Below are positions 51,839 to 60,102 of a DNA stretch of 64,000 nt, in pieces (the first letter of the stretch is position 1; every line of letters starts with the position of its first letter). The position numbers and the translations under genes are program-made. Origin of the DNA: Nitrosomonadales bacterium (GTDB lineage Bacteria > Pseudomonadota > Gammaproteobacteria > Burkholderiales > Gallionellaceae); the NCBI GenBank assembly GCA_016716325.1, contig JADJWO010000001.1, positions 2,108,001-2,172,000 of the forward strand. The letters are read 5' to 3'. Below the pieces are notes generated by a model. It searched no databases and was not told where the DNA came from. It was given only the letters and a program-made list of their open reading frames with translations.

Positions 51839-52879
51839 TCAGTCTTGCGCGGCGGGATGCGACTCGTCCGACACGCGGATATCCGAAACGGCCATTTCTC
51901 CGGCAATCTGCCCGTCACGGTTGATCTGTCGAACCTTGACGGGCAACAGGCGGTATTCCAGCCCCAGCCAGATGTCCAGTCCCTCTTCCCCTTGTGCGTG
52001 AACCTTGCGTAACGGCAAGGCGCGCAGCCTGCCGAACCGGGTCTGGATGTATTCTTCTTCCCCGACCGTCAATTCATAACGTTCCAGCTTTTTGCCGTTG
52101 GTGATGTACAGCGGTACCGTGCCTTTGCCCAAGGGCAATCGCGAAAGTTGGTACAGGAAGCTGACAATGTCCTGCGTCTGCTCGGGCAACTGTGTTTGCC
52201 GGCCGTTCGAGAAGGACAGGGTTTTTTCTGCCCAGTGAAATTTCACGCCGACCTGTTCTTTGTCATTGCCAGAATTTTTCATCTCGCTGTATTCGGCAGG
52301 GCGCAGTCCCTGCTCCGTCAATGTGCCACTGCTGTGCTGGTTCAGGTCGAAGGTCTTGAAGAATCTCACCAATCCGGTGGTATTGGTGGAGACCTTGAGC
52401 GTGTAGCTGTCGTCATCGCCGAAATCCAGGTTGTGGCGCGCCTCGCCGACGACAAGGTCCGTACCCTTGTAAGCGATGAAGGTAAGCTGAGCGTGTCTGG
52501 GAAGGAGTGGAGGAGGCGGCTGCGTTTCCGGTGCGGCTTCTGCGGATCCGGGAGGCTGCGGCTCGGGATCGATCTGAGGTTCTTCCTGCGGCATCCCTTC
52601 GACGGGGCTGTCGTCGGCTTGTATGGTTTCCGGCACGGTCTTTTCAGGCGGTGCCGGTTGCGGCTTGGGCATCGGTTTTTTGACCGGCGCGGGCCCGGGT
52701 GGGATCTTGGGCAGAACTTCCAGCTTTGCGGCGAGCGGCGGCAAAGGCACTTCGCTGGGCGGTAATTCGACCTGCGGCGCGAACAGTACGATGGCATGGA
52801 TCAGGAGCGACAGGCCGATGGCCAGCGAGATCCTTCCGGCAGGCCGCTTCGGCAGGCTCAGGGCGGGCATTTGCGGCAT
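51839..52879 (-). CDS. DUF3108 protein with TonB-like N-terminal anchor and proline-rich linker
   Basis: A 346-residue protein. One membrane helix (about 17-36, ISLAIGLSLLIHAIVLFAPQ) is followed by about 90 residues rich in Pro, Glu and Lys (for example PKIPPGPAPVKKPMPKPQPA), resembling the periplasm-spanning linker of TonB-like proteins. The C-terminal two thirds is a DUF3108 domain (from about 130), similar in pattern to the neighbouring DUF3108 protein: both have ..ITNGKKLERYELTVG.. / ..MTNGKKLDNYAYSIT... The function of DUF3108 is unknown. It follows its paralogue after ten bases and is in one unit with purM-purN. Confidence 0.8.
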   Translation of the reverse strand: MPQMPALSLPKRPAGRISLAIGLSLLIHAIVLFAPQVELPPSEVPLPPLAAKLEVLPKIPPGPAPVKKPMPKPQPAPPEKTVPETIQADDSPVEGMPQEEPQIDPEPQPPGSAEAAPETQPPPPLLPRHAQLTFIAYKGTDLVVGEARHNLDFGDDDSYTLKVSTNTTGLVRFFKTFDLNQHSSGTLTEQGLRPAEYSEMKNSGNDKEQVGVKFHWAEKTLSFSNGRQTQLPEQTQDIVSFLYQLSRLPLGKGTVPLYITNGKKLERYELTVGEEEYIQTRFGRLRALPLRKVHAQGEEGLDIWLGLEYRLLPVKVRQINRDGQIAGEMAVSDIRVSDESHPAAQD

Positions 52880-52889
52880 GGCGGCGAGG

Positions 52890-53594
52890 TTACCTGATTT
52901 CGAGCTTGCTCAACACCTGGGTGATCTGGTCACCGTCGGCGTCCGTGATGGTCATCCGACAGGGCAGATTGTAGCGCTGGGTGGCCAGCCAGATCTCGGT
53001 GCGGCTCTCCCCCGTTCCTGCATGGTTGTCGAGATACAGCGTATTGAACTCGCCGGCAGGCGTTTTGAGTTTCTCGCCGCGCGTGATCGAGTAAGCGTAA
53101 TTGTCCAGTTTCTTGCCGTTGGTCATCGGAAAATTCAGCATGATCGTGTTTCCCATGGGCAGGAACATGAACTGGTACATCGCGCTCAAACGGTCCTGCG
53201 TACCTTCCGGCAACGCGACTACCGTTTGCTGGGTCTGGTGGATCAGGGTGAGTTGGCCCTGCTTCCAGTCGAACTCGGCGCGGGTGTTCTTGCTCTGGTC
53301 GAGTTCGCGACGGTGGTCGAAATGCAACGGTTGCAAACCCTGTTTGCCAACCAGTCCGCTGCTTTCGACAAAGATCCTTTCCGGTTTGAAGATGGCCAGT
53401 ATCCCGACCGGGATCGTGGTGCTGGACAGCGTGTAGCGATCCTTCTTGAGCGTATAGACCTCGTCGATCCTGCCGACCTTCAGGCCGCTCTTGTAGATGT
53501 CGTAGCTGGCCTGCACGCGGCCAGGAGGGGCGGCGGATGCAGGAGTGGCGACGCACAGCATGAGCCATGCGAGAACTGGCAAGGACAATCTCAT
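52890..53594 (-). CDS. DUF3108 protein, secreted form
   Basis: A 234-residue protein with a Sec signal peptide (LPVLAWLMLCVATPASAA, cleavage near residue 22) and then one DUF3108 domain of mostly beta strands (YKSGLKVGRIDEVYTLKKDR; GEFNTLYLDNHAGTGESRTE). It is likely periplasmic. It starts two bases after purN ends and lies ten bases before the anchored DUF3108 paralogue, so the pair probably arose by tandem duplication. Function unknown. Confidence 0.82.
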   Translation of the reverse strand: MRLSLPVLAWLMLCVATPASAAPPGRVQASYDIYKSGLKVGRIDEVYTLKKDRYTLSSTTIPVGILAIFKPERIFVESSGLVGKQGLQPLHFDHRRELDQSKNTRAEFDWKQGQLTLIHQTQQTVVALPEGTQDRLSAMYQFMFLPMGNTIMLNFPMTNGKKLDNYAYSITRGEKLKTPAGEFNTLYLDNHAGTGESRTEIWLATQRYNLPCRMTITDADGDQITQVLSKLEIR

Positions 53595-53596
53595 GG

Positions 53597-54235
53597 TTAC
53601 TCCAGACCGGGAGAGATCAGCGTGAACCCCGTTTGTTTGCGATTACGGAATGAGACCGTTCCGCTATCGCTTAGTTCGATCTGGCCGCTGCATAGCCAAC
53701 GGATGGCTTGCGGATAGATGCGATGCTCTTCGTGCAGCACGCGTGCGGCAAGCGAGTGTTTGTCGTCGTGGCGCAATACCGGGATGGCGGCCTGGATGAT
53801 GATCGGGCCATGGTCCAGGTCGGCGGTGACGAAATGCACGGTGCAGCCGTGGATCTTCACGCCGTCCTGTAGCGCGCGTGCATGCGTGTCGAGTCCGCCA
53901 TAAGCGGGTAGCAGCGACGGGTGGATGTTGATGAGTCTGCCGTGGTAGCGGGCCACAAAGTCCGGGGTGAGGATGCGCATGAAGCCGGCCAGCACCACAT
54001 AATCCGGCCGGTAAGCGTCGATCACCTCGACCAGCGCGGCATCGAAACTTTCGCGATCGGGAAAGTCGCGATGTGCCACGACAGCGGTGGCGATGCCCTG
54101 TGCACGCGCGATCTCCAGGCCCGCCGCATCCGCGCGATTGCTGATCACCGCCGCGATCCGGCAGGGCAGCTCAGCTTCCAGCAGTGCCTGCATGTTGCTG
54201 CCGCGACCGGAAATCAGGATGACGATGTTTTTCAT
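53597..54235 (-). CDS. purN: phosphoribosylglycinamide formyltransferase PurN
   Basis: The 212-residue enzyme transfers a formyl group from 10-formyl-THF to GAR in purine synthesis. ILISGRGSNMQALLEAE binds the phosphate. The catalytic segment NIHPSLLPAYGGLDTHARAL holds the Asn and His, and DLDHGPIIIQ holds the Asp. The ATG at 54235 gives the canonical MKNIVILISGRGSN; an upstream open frame overlaps purM and is not coding. It starts six bases after purM ends. Confidence 0.96.
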   Translation of the reverse strand: MKNIVILISGRGSNMQALLEAELPCRIAAVISNRADAAGLEIARAQGIATAVVAHRDFPDRESFDAALVEVIDAYRPDYVVLAGFMRILTPDFVARYHGRLINIHPSLLPAYGGLDTHARALQDGVKIHGCTVHFVTADLDHGPIIIQAAIPVLRHDDKHSLAARVLHEEHRIYPQAIRWLCSGQIELSDSGTVSFRNRKQTGFTLISPGLE

Positions 54236-54240
54236 GCGGT

Positions 54241-55284
54241 TCAGGCGACCTGGGTTTGCGCCTCGGAGCCCTGTCGCGCACGGATCACGCCGATGACGCT
54301 GGCGCGTTCGCCGGCGGCGTTGAGTTGCGCCAGCGCCGCATCCGCATCGTTCTGAGCCACGATCACCACCATGCCGATGCCGCAGTTGAAGGTGCGGTAC
54401 ATCTCCTGTTGCGCGACATTGCCCTGTTCGCGCAGCCAGTCGAACAGCGCAGGGGTCGGCCAGGATTTTCCATCCAGTTGCGCGACGACATTTTCCGGCA
54501 ACACGCGAGGCACGTTTTCCAGCAGCCCGCCGCCGGTGATGTGCGCCATGCCTTTCACGGTGATGGATTGCATCAGCGCCAGCAACGGCTTCACGTAGAT
54601 GCGCGTCGGCGCCATGACGCAGTCGGCCAGGGTGCGCTCGCCGTCGAAGCGGGCATTCAGGTCTGGCTGGCTGAGTTCGATGATCCTGCGCACCAGCGAA
54701 TAGCCGTTGGAATGCGCGCCATTCGACGCGAGACCGATCACGATATCGCCCGCAACGATCTCCCTGCCGGTGATGATGCGGGACTTTTCCACCACGCCGA
54801 CGGCGAAGCCCGCCAGATCGTATTCGCCGACCGGATACATGCCGGGCATTTCGGCGGTCTCGCCGCCGATCAGCGCGCACCCCGCCTGTTCGCAGCCAGC
54901 TGCGATACCCTTGATGACCTCGGTGGCGGCGTCCACGTCCAGCTTGCCGCAGGCGAAATAATCAAGGAAGAACAGCGGCTCCGCGCCTTGCACGAGGATG
55001 TCGTTGACGCTCATGCCGACCAGGTCGATACCCACCGTGTCATGGCGGTTCAGTTCGAAGGCGAGCTTGAGTTTCGTGCCGACGCCGTCGGTGCCGGACA
55101 CCAGCACCGGTTCGCGGTATTTCTTCGAGATTTCGACCAGTGCGCCAAAGCCGCCCAGATCGCCCAGCACTTCCGGGCGCATGGTGCGCTTGGCGAACGG
55201 CTTGATGTTTTCGACGAGCCGGTCTCCCGCGTCGATATCCACGCCGGCATCACGGTAGGAAAGGCTTTGGTTGGGTGCGTTCAA
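54241..55284 (-). CDS. purM: phosphoribosylformylglycinamidine cyclo-ligase PurM (AIR synthetase)
   Basis: A 347-residue ATP-dependent cyclase, the fifth step of purine synthesis. Landmarks are SYRDAGVDIDAGDRLVENIK at the N-terminus, VGTKLKLAFELNRHDTVGID, GGETAEMPGMYP and GAHSNGYSLVRRI. Length is the same as in other proteobacteria. It is followed by purN and the DUF3108 genes, and is divergent from the AI-2E permease over 62 bases. Confidence 0.97.
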   Translation of the reverse strand: MNAPNQSLSYRDAGVDIDAGDRLVENIKPFAKRTMRPEVLGDLGGFGALVEISKKYREPVLVSGTDGVGTKLKLAFELNRHDTVGIDLVGMSVNDILVQGAEPLFFLDYFACGKLDVDAATEVIKGIAAGCEQAGCALIGGETAEMPGMYPVGEYDLAGFAVGVVEKSRIITGREIVAGDIVIGLASNGAHSNGYSLVRRIIELSQPDLNARFDGERTLADCVMAPTRIYVKPLLALMQSITVKGMAHITGGGLLENVPRVLPENVVAQLDGKSWPTPALFDWLREQGNVAQQEMYRTFNCGIGMVVIVAQNDADAALAQLNAAGERASVIGVIRARQGSEAQTQVA

Positions 55285-55346
55285 GTTGAGTTCTCGCTTT
55301 CTTCAGGATAAAGTGCTACACGTTTTTTCGCGGATTCTACCCCAAA

Positions 55347-56405
55347 ATGGCTCTATCACGCTTTGCCGCCCTGCAATGGCTGTCCTTCGCTGCGGCCATC
55401 GCACTGCTGCTCTATCTGCTCGGCCCGATACTCACGCCGTTCGTCGCGGCGGGCATCCTGGCCTATATCTGCAACCCGCTGGTGCAACGGCTGTGCGGCT
55501 GGAAAATCCCGCGCACGCTGGCGGTGATCCTGGTGATGGCCGGATTGGCCATGTTGTTCACCTTGTTGCTGCTGATCATGCTACCGCTACTGGAAAAGGA
55601 GGTCCGCCTGTTCGTGACGCGCCTGCCGGACTGGATCGAGGCCGCGCGGACGCATTTGCTGCCGAAATTGCAGCAATGGTTCGGTGCGGACCTGCAATGG
55701 GACAGCCAGGCAGTGAAGGATGCCCTGCTGAGCCATTGGCAGACTGCGGGCGGCACTGCGGCCAGGTTGCTGCCCTGGATAGGCAGTAGCGGCGGCGCAC
55801 TCATCGGTGTGCTGGTCAATCTGCTGCTGATCCCCGTGGCGATGTTCTATCTGCTGCGCGATTGGGACGCGCTGGTGTCGCTTGCGGACAGATTTGTCCC
55901 GCGCCACTGGCACGCCAAGACGACGGAGATCGTTATCGAAGTGGATCGTATCCTGGCCGAATTCCTGCGCGGACAGATCTCCGTGATGTTGCTGATGAGC
56001 GTGTTCTATGTTCTGGCATTGTGGATGGCCGGGCTGGAGTTCGCGCTGCCGGTCGGCCTGATCGCCGGCATGCTGGTATTCGTGCCTTATCTGGGCATGA
56101 TCACCGGGCTGGTCCTGGCGACGCTGGCGGCTGCCATGCAGTTCACTTCGTTCGGCGGCGTGCTGCTGGTGTGGGCGGTATTCGCCGCAGGTCAGCTGCT
56201 CGAGGGGATGGTGGTCACGCCGATGCTGGTAGGCGAGCGCATCGGCCTGCATCCGCTGGTGGTGATCTTCGCGCTGATGGCATTCGGCCAGTTGTTCGGA
56301 TTCTTCGGCGTGCTGCTGGCGCTGCCGTTGTCCGCGATGCTGCTGGTGGCTTTGCGCCACGGCAAGGAGTGGTATCTGTCCAGCGAGATGTATAACAGGC
56401 CATGA
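55347..56405 (+). CDS. AI-2E family (PerM-type) membrane protein
   Basis: A 352-residue inner-membrane protein with about seven to eight hydrophobic helices. The family pattern includes NPLVQRLCGWKIPRTLAVIL early and, near the C-terminus, GERIGLHPLVVIFALMAFGQ with LFGFFGVLLALPLSAMLL. Members range from autoinducer-2 exporters to proteins of unknown substrate (PerM/YhhT), so no substrate is given. The location next to purM and hda is typical, and it overlaps hda by four bases (ATGA). Confidence 0.85.
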   Translation: MALSRFAALQWLSFAAAIALLLYLLGPILTPFVAAGILAYICNPLVQRLCGWKIPRTLAVILVMAGLAMLFTLLLLIMLPLLEKEVRLFVTRLPDWIEAARTHLLPKLQQWFGADLQWDSQAVKDALLSHWQTAGGTAARLLPWIGSSGGALIGVLVNLLLIPVAMFYLLRDWDALVSLADRFVPRHWHAKTTEIVIEVDRILAEFLRGQISVMLLMSVFYVLALWMAGLEFALPVGLIAGMLVFVPYLGMITGLVLATLAAAMQFTSFGGVLLVWAVFAAGQLLEGMVVTPMLVGERIGLHPLVVIFALMAFGQLFGFFGVLLALPLSAMLLVALRHGKEWYLSSEMYNRP

Positions 56406-57067
56406 GCCAGTTGCTGCTCGACATCGTACCCGGCTGGCGCCCCTGCCTCGATAATTTCGTGGTGGGGCGCAATCCCGAACTGTTCTCGGCATTGCGTCAT
56501 GCCCTGGACGGCAGCAGTGGCGAACGATGCTTTTATGTGTGGGGCGAGGCGGGAAGCGGGAAGAGCCATTTGTTGCGTGCATGCGTGAGTGCGGCACTGG
56601 GGCAGGAACAGAGCGCGGTCTATGCGCCGGGCAGTGTCCCGCCAAGCGCCACGGTGGTCGCCGTAGACGATGTCGAGCGCCTCGACGATGCGGCGCAGGT
56701 CGGGCTGTTCGATCTCTATAACCGGATGCGCGAGGACGGCGGGATGCTGCTGGTGAGCGGCAGTACCGCGCCGTTGCATCTGGCGTTGCGCGACGATCTG
56801 CGCACCCGCCTTGGGTGGGGACTGGTATACCAGTTGCACGGGTTGAACGATGAGGAAAAGGCCGAGGCACTGTCGCAGCATGCGCGGGACAAAGGCTTCG
56901 TCCTGCCGCCGGAAGTGACGCAATACCTGCTACGCCACGGGCGGCGCGACCTGCCCAGCCTGATGGCGTTGCTGGATGTGCTGGACGCCCATTCGCTGAG
57001 TCTGCATCGCACCCCGTCGGTGCCGTTGCTCAAGGAAATCCTGCAAAAGAATCTGGAGTTGGACTGA
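56402..57067 (+). CDS. hda: DnaA regulatory inactivator Hda
   Basis: A 221-residue AAA+ protein homologous to the DnaA ATPase domain. Together with the DNA-loaded sliding clamp it triggers ATP hydrolysis on DnaA to prevent re-initiation. The N-terminal clamp-binding peptide QLLLDI (3-8) is visible. Walker A is GEAGSGKSH (48-56), and VAVDDVERL takes the Walker B position. The Arg finger/box VII region lies in LRDDLRTRLGWGLVYQL. The ATG overlaps the permease stop. Length fits Hda rather than full DnaA. Confidence 0.92.
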   Translation: MSQLLLDIVPGWRPCLDNFVVGRNPELFSALRHALDGSSGERCFYVWGEAGSGKSHLLRACVSAALGQEQSAVYAPGSVPPSATVVAVDDVERLDDAAQVGLFDLYNRMREDGGMLLVSGSTAPLHLALRDDLRTRLGWGLVYQLHGLNDEEKAEALSQHARDKGFVLPPEVTQYLLRHGRRDLPSLMALLDVLDAHSLSLHRTPSVPLLKEILQKNLELD

Positions 57068-57076
57068 AATCCATAT

Positions 57077-57104
57077 CACCACGAAGAACACAGAGATCAC
57101 GAAG
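57077..57104 (+). repeat. CCACGAAG-type dispersed intergenic repeat, copy 1
   Basis: CACCACGAAGAACACAGAGA followed by TCACGAAG. Related copies lie at 61366-61394 and, inverted, at 61449-61480. The rest of the 140-base hda-HAD gap holds an A/T-rich stretch and a small dyad AATAAC/GTTATT near 57163-57176, with no gene. Confidence 0.6.
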
Positions 57105-57207
57105 TTCCTCCATGGGATCGCAAATTTTTTCAATTGGCACAAAAGGTGGCAGGCATGCCCGGTAATAACTTGTTATTTCTTTCAGTCCTTCGCGGTGAGG
57201 TTCAACA

Positions 57208-57870
57208 ATGAATCTTGCGTTATTCGATCTGGACAATACCCTGCTCAACGGTGACAGCGACTTCGAGTGGTCGCAATTCCTGATCGGCATCGGCGTACTC
57301 GACCGCGAACTGTTCGAGTCGAAGAACCTCGCCTTCTATGAGCAGTACAAGGCCGGCATGCTGGACATCCACGAGTTCCTGGATTTTCAGTTGAAGCCGC
57401 TGTCGCGCCATTCGCGCAAGACGCTGGATGAGTGGCATGCGCAATTCATGCGTGAAAAAGTGCTGCCGATGATGACCCGACCGGCACGTGATCTGGTGCG
57501 TCAGCATCGCGAGGCGGGCGACATATGCGTCATCATCACTGCCACCAACAGTTTCGTCACGGCGCCGATCGCGCGGGAATTCGGAGTGGAACACCTGATC
57601 GCCACCGAGCCGGAGCACAAGGACGGAGAATTCACCGGGTGCGTTGCCGGTGTGCCCAGTTTCCGCGAAGGCAAGATCACACGGCTGGAGAACTGGATGG
57701 GTGAGCGCGGCTGGACGCTGGACAGCTTTTCAGGAAGTACTTTTTACAGCGACTCGCTCAACGACCTGCCGCTGTTGCGCAAGGTGAAACACCCGGTCGC
57801 GGCGAATCCGGATGACACGCTGCGCGCCCACGCCGAAGCGCACGGCTGGCCGATCATCAATCTGCGTTAG
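57208..57870 (+). CDS. HAD-superfamily phosphatase, subfamily IB (SerB/CicA-like)
   Basis: A 220-residue cytoplasmic phosphatase. HAD motif I is LFDLDNTLL with nucleophile Asp7 and Asp9; motif II is VIITATNSF; motif III/IV is the lysine in FREGKITRLENW and the acidic YSDSLNDLPLL. The helical cap between residues 15 and 85 marks subfamily IB, as in phosphoserine phosphatase and CicA-like proteins. The substrate is not predictable: it is too diverged from SerB to assign serine synthesis. It is separated from hda by 140 bases and followed by a glutaredoxin-like gene after five bases. Confidence 0.85.
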   Translation: MNLALFDLDNTLLNGDSDFEWSQFLIGIGVLDRELFESKNLAFYEQYKAGMLDIHEFLDFQLKPLSRHSRKTLDEWHAQFMREKVLPMMTRPARDLVRQHREAGDICVIITATNSFVTAPIAREFGVEHLIATEPEHKDGEFTGCVAGVPSFREGKITRLENWMGERGWTLDSFSGSTFYSDSLNDLPLLRKVKHPVAANPDDTLRAHAEAHGWPIINLR

Positions 57871-57875
57871 TCGCG

Positions 57876-58100
57876 ATGCCTGCGCCCATCCTTTATGGCA
57901 CATCCTGCTGCCACTTGTGCGAACAGGCAGAAGAAGTCCTTCGTGAGGCGGGGGTTGCGGCGGAGTATGTCGACATCGCCGAGGATGACGACCTGCTGGA
58001 AAAATACGGCGTGCGCATCCCGGTGTTACGGCGCAGCGATACCGGGAAGGAGCTTGGCTGGCCGTTCGATGCGGCGGACGTGGTGCGATTCCTGGCGTGA
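57876..58100 (+). CDS. glutaredoxin-like (DUF836) protein
   Basis: A 74-residue thioredoxin-fold protein with an N-terminal beta strand and the redox motif CHLC (residues 12-15, preceded by another cysteine). The conserved cis-proline is in RIPVLRR, and the C-terminal helix is FDAADVVRFLA. Small proteins of this kind are thiol-disulfide exchange factors with unknown partners. It is five bases after the HAD gene and convergent with yajL. Confidence 0.82.
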   Translation: MPAPILYGTSCCHLCEQAEEVLREAGVAAEYVDIAEDDDLLEKYGVRIPVLRRSDTGKELGWPFDAADVVRFLA

Positions 58101-58105
58101 TTGCG

Positions 58106-58648
58106 TCAGCGCTGCAATCCCGCTTCGATTTCCTGGCGTTTTGATTTTCCGGCCAGTCGCTCCACCAGGATCAGTGCGAAGTCCATCGCGGTGCCGGGGC
58201 CGCGCGAGGTGACCAGTTTGCCATCCTCCACGATGGCTGCGGCTTGCACGTCGACTTTCGGGAAACCATCCAGGCAGGTCGGGAAACTGGTGGCCTGTTT
58301 GCCGTCGAGCAATCCGGCGGTCGCGAGCACGGACGGTGCGGCGCAGATCGCGGCGACATATTTTCCCTGTTGCGCCATCTGTTGCAGCAACCCGATGATG
58401 CGCGGATCAGCCTTGAGGTTGTTGGTACCCGGTTGTCCGCCGGGCAGCACGATCATGTCAAAACTGTGTTGCAGCGCAAGATCCAGTGTGGTGTCGGGTA
58501 GCAGCATCACACCACGGCTGGCGCGTACCGGTTGTTCATCCAGGCCGGCGCTGACCACTTCGATGCCGGCGCGGCGCAGGATGTCGATGACGGTGACCGC
58601 TTCGATTTCTTCGCAGCCTTGTGCGAGGGGGACGAGGACTCTGGACAT
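58106..58648 (-). CDS. yajL: DJ-1/PfpI family protein YajL
   Basis: A 180-residue DJ-1-type protein. The reactive cysteine is Cys102 in AAICAAP at the nucleophile elbow, with the conserved Glu in GCEEIEA and the His replaced as in DJ-1. YajL is linked to chaperone and deglycase-like protection against oxidative and glyoxal stress; the exact chemistry is debated. Length and motifs match YajL rather than PfpI proteases. It is followed upstream by yajQ over a 63-base gap. Confidence 0.9.
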   Translation of the reverse strand: MSRVLVPLAQGCEEIEAVTVIDILRRAGIEVVSAGLDEQPVRASRGVMLLPDTTLDLALQHSFDMIVLPGGQPGTNNLKADPRIIGLLQQMAQQGKYVAAICAAPSVLATAGLLDGKQATSFPTCLDGFPKVDVQAAAIVEDGKLVTSRGPGTAMDFALILVERLAGKSKRQEIEAGLQR

Positions 58649-58711
58649 GGATGGGCCCCTTGTGAAAGTTGATCTGCGCCTGGCCGGGCGCTAGTCTTCA
58701 TCGGCGACGAA

Positions 58712-59200
58712 TCAGTCGCGGAAATTCTGGTATTGCAGCGGGAAATCGGTGATCGATTTCTTCACGAAGGCGATGGCTTCCTGCAGATCGTCGCGCTTCT
58801 TGCCGGTGACGCGCACGGTGTCGCCCTGGATGCTGGCCTGCACCTTGAGCTTGCTTTCCTTGATCAGCTTGACGATCTTCTTCGCCAGCTCCGTCTCCAC
58901 GCCGACCTTCACGGTGCAACTGCGCTTGATCTTGTTGCCGCTGACCTTCTCGATCTTGTCGCTGACGTCCAGGCTGCGGATGTCCACGCCGCGCTTGGCC
59001 AGCTTGCCGTTCAGGATATCCTGCACCTGGCCCAGCTGGAACTCGTTGTCGGCATGCACGGTCAGCACCAGCTCGGCCTGTTCCACGCGGGCGTCGCTGC
59101 CCTTGAAATCGAAACGTGTGCCGACTTCCTTGTTGGTCTGTTCGACCGCGTTCTTGACCTCGGTCTTCTCTACTTCGGAAACGATGTCGAAGGATGGCAT
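58712..59200 (-). CDS. yajQ: YajQ-family nucleotide-binding protein
   Basis: A 162-residue protein with two ferredoxin-like domains: MPSFDIVSEVEKTEVKNAVE starts the first; KIVKLIKESKLKVQASIQGD and TVRVTGKKRDDLQEAIAFV form the second; the C-terminus FPLQYQNFRD is universal. YajQ proteins bind cyclic di-GMP in Xanthomonas and nucleic acids elsewhere. It is in a minus-strand group with ppnP and a macrodomain gene. Confidence 0.95.
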   Translation of the reverse strand: MPSFDIVSEVEKTEVKNAVEQTNKEVGTRFDFKGSDARVEQAELVLTVHADNEFQLGQVQDILNGKLAKRGVDIRSLDVSDKIEKVSGNKIKRSCTVKVGVETELAKKIVKLIKESKLKVQASIQGDTVRVTGKKRDDLQEAIAFVKKSITDFPLQYQNFRD

Positions 59201-59218
59201 GGCTGTACCTTTATCCGA

Positions 59219-59533
59219 TCAATTAAAGTGGCAGATGTAGTGATAGGGCTCGCCGACGATTTCTATATCGAAGCTGGAGTTGCCCGGCACATTGAAGCTT
59301 TGTCCCGGCTGGCAGATCTTCCAGTCCTCGCCCTTGATCTTGTAGCGACAGCTTCCCGCCACGGTCTCCATGATCTCGGGTGCGCCGGTGTTGAACGTGA
59401 GGGTCGCGGGCAGGATGACGCCGACCGATTTCTTCGTGCCGTCGGCGAACTGCACGGTGTGCGATACGCACTTGCCATCGAAATAGACATTGGCCTTGGT
59501 GGTGACGCTTACATTATCGATCTTGTCTGTCAT
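59219..59533 (-). CDS. ppnP: pyrimidine/purine nucleoside phosphorylase PpnP
   Basis: A 104-residue single-domain cupin-like enzyme (formerly DUF1255/YaiE) that phosphorolyses several nucleosides. KSVGVILPATLTFNTGAPEI and the C-terminal FNVPGNSSFDIEIVGEPYHY are characteristic. Two starts are possible. 59551 would overlap the macrodomain stop (ATGA) without a good ribosome binding site, while 59533 follows CAGGAAAAATCACC; the latter is preferred. Confidence 0.9.
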   Translation of the reverse strand: MTDKIDNVSVTTKANVYFDGKCVSHTVQFADGTKKSVGVILPATLTFNTGAPEIMETVAGSCRYKIKGEDWKICQPGQSFNVPGNSSFDIEIVGEPYHYICHFN

Positions 59534-59547
59534 GGTGATTTTTCCTG

Positions 59548-60036
59548 TCATTTGGGTTCGTTGGCCTTGACGCCTTTATGATATGTCGCATAAACGTACA
59601 CGGGGATGTCGAGGTCGCCCAGTTGCTTCTCGATCAACGGCTTGACGTCGTTCCAGTCGAGTCCGCCGAGTCCACAGGCCAGTTTTGGCAAGGCGATGCT
59701 TGCCGGTTTCTCCTTGCGGATGAAACCACGCAGCGCGTGCAAAGCGTGGTTGACGTGGCTCAGCGTGGCGTGGCCGGGCTTGCTGCCGTGATCGTAAGCG
59801 CCGTCGCGTGTGAACAAGTTGACCAGGTAGCGGCCATCGCTGCTCATCCAGGTCCACAGTTCGCCCGGTTTGGGGTGGCGACTGTGGCAGTAATGGCGGA
59901 AGTCCTTGTACATGGCCGGCATGCGCTCGCGCAGTTGCAGGGCCAAGCCATGCATGAAATCGTCGTTCGGCGCGATGCCCTGCGCAATACCTTTTGCGCC
60001 GCTTAACAGTATGTCCCCGCTCAGTTCGTGAATCAT
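59548..60036 (-). CDS. macrodomain protein (ADP-ribose binding)
   Basis: A 162-residue macrodomain protein. The adenine-binding start MIHELSGDILLSGAKGIAQG is followed by DDFMHGLALQLRERMPAM, and the diphosphate-binding loop is ALPKLACGLGGLDWNDVKPL. The pattern resembles the ALC1/TARG1-like group that removes ADP-ribose from acidic residues or handles O-acyl-ADP-ribose; the catalytic type is inferred. The ATG at 60036 is chosen because GGAGG lies five bases before it; ATGs upstream at 60048 and 60087 lack this. It overlaps or abuts ppnP. Confidence 0.85.
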   Translation of the reverse strand: MIHELSGDILLSGAKGIAQGIAPNDDFMHGLALQLRERMPAMYKDFRHYCHSRHPKPGELWTWMSSDGRYLVNLFTRDGAYDHGSKPGHATLSHVNHALHALRGFIRKEKPASIALPKLACGLGGLDWNDVKPLIEKQLGDLDIPVYVYATYHKGVKANEPK

Positions 60037-60102
60037 GGCAACCTCCATAAATCCGCGCCCCTGATGCGTCGCCGCGTTTTGCTGCACAGAGAGGCTTGCG
60101 TA

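Noticed and set aside
54236..54880. A long N-terminal extension of purN overlapping purM in another frame.
   Set aside because: The extension is an Arg-rich shadow of purM. The ATG at 54235 gives the canonical PurN N-terminus.
57139..57160. A sigma54-like site, TTGGCAC..GGC, before the HAD gene.
   Set aside because: The GG and GC elements are one base off the required -24/-12 spacing, and no TTGC follows. Spacing is strict for this sigma factor.
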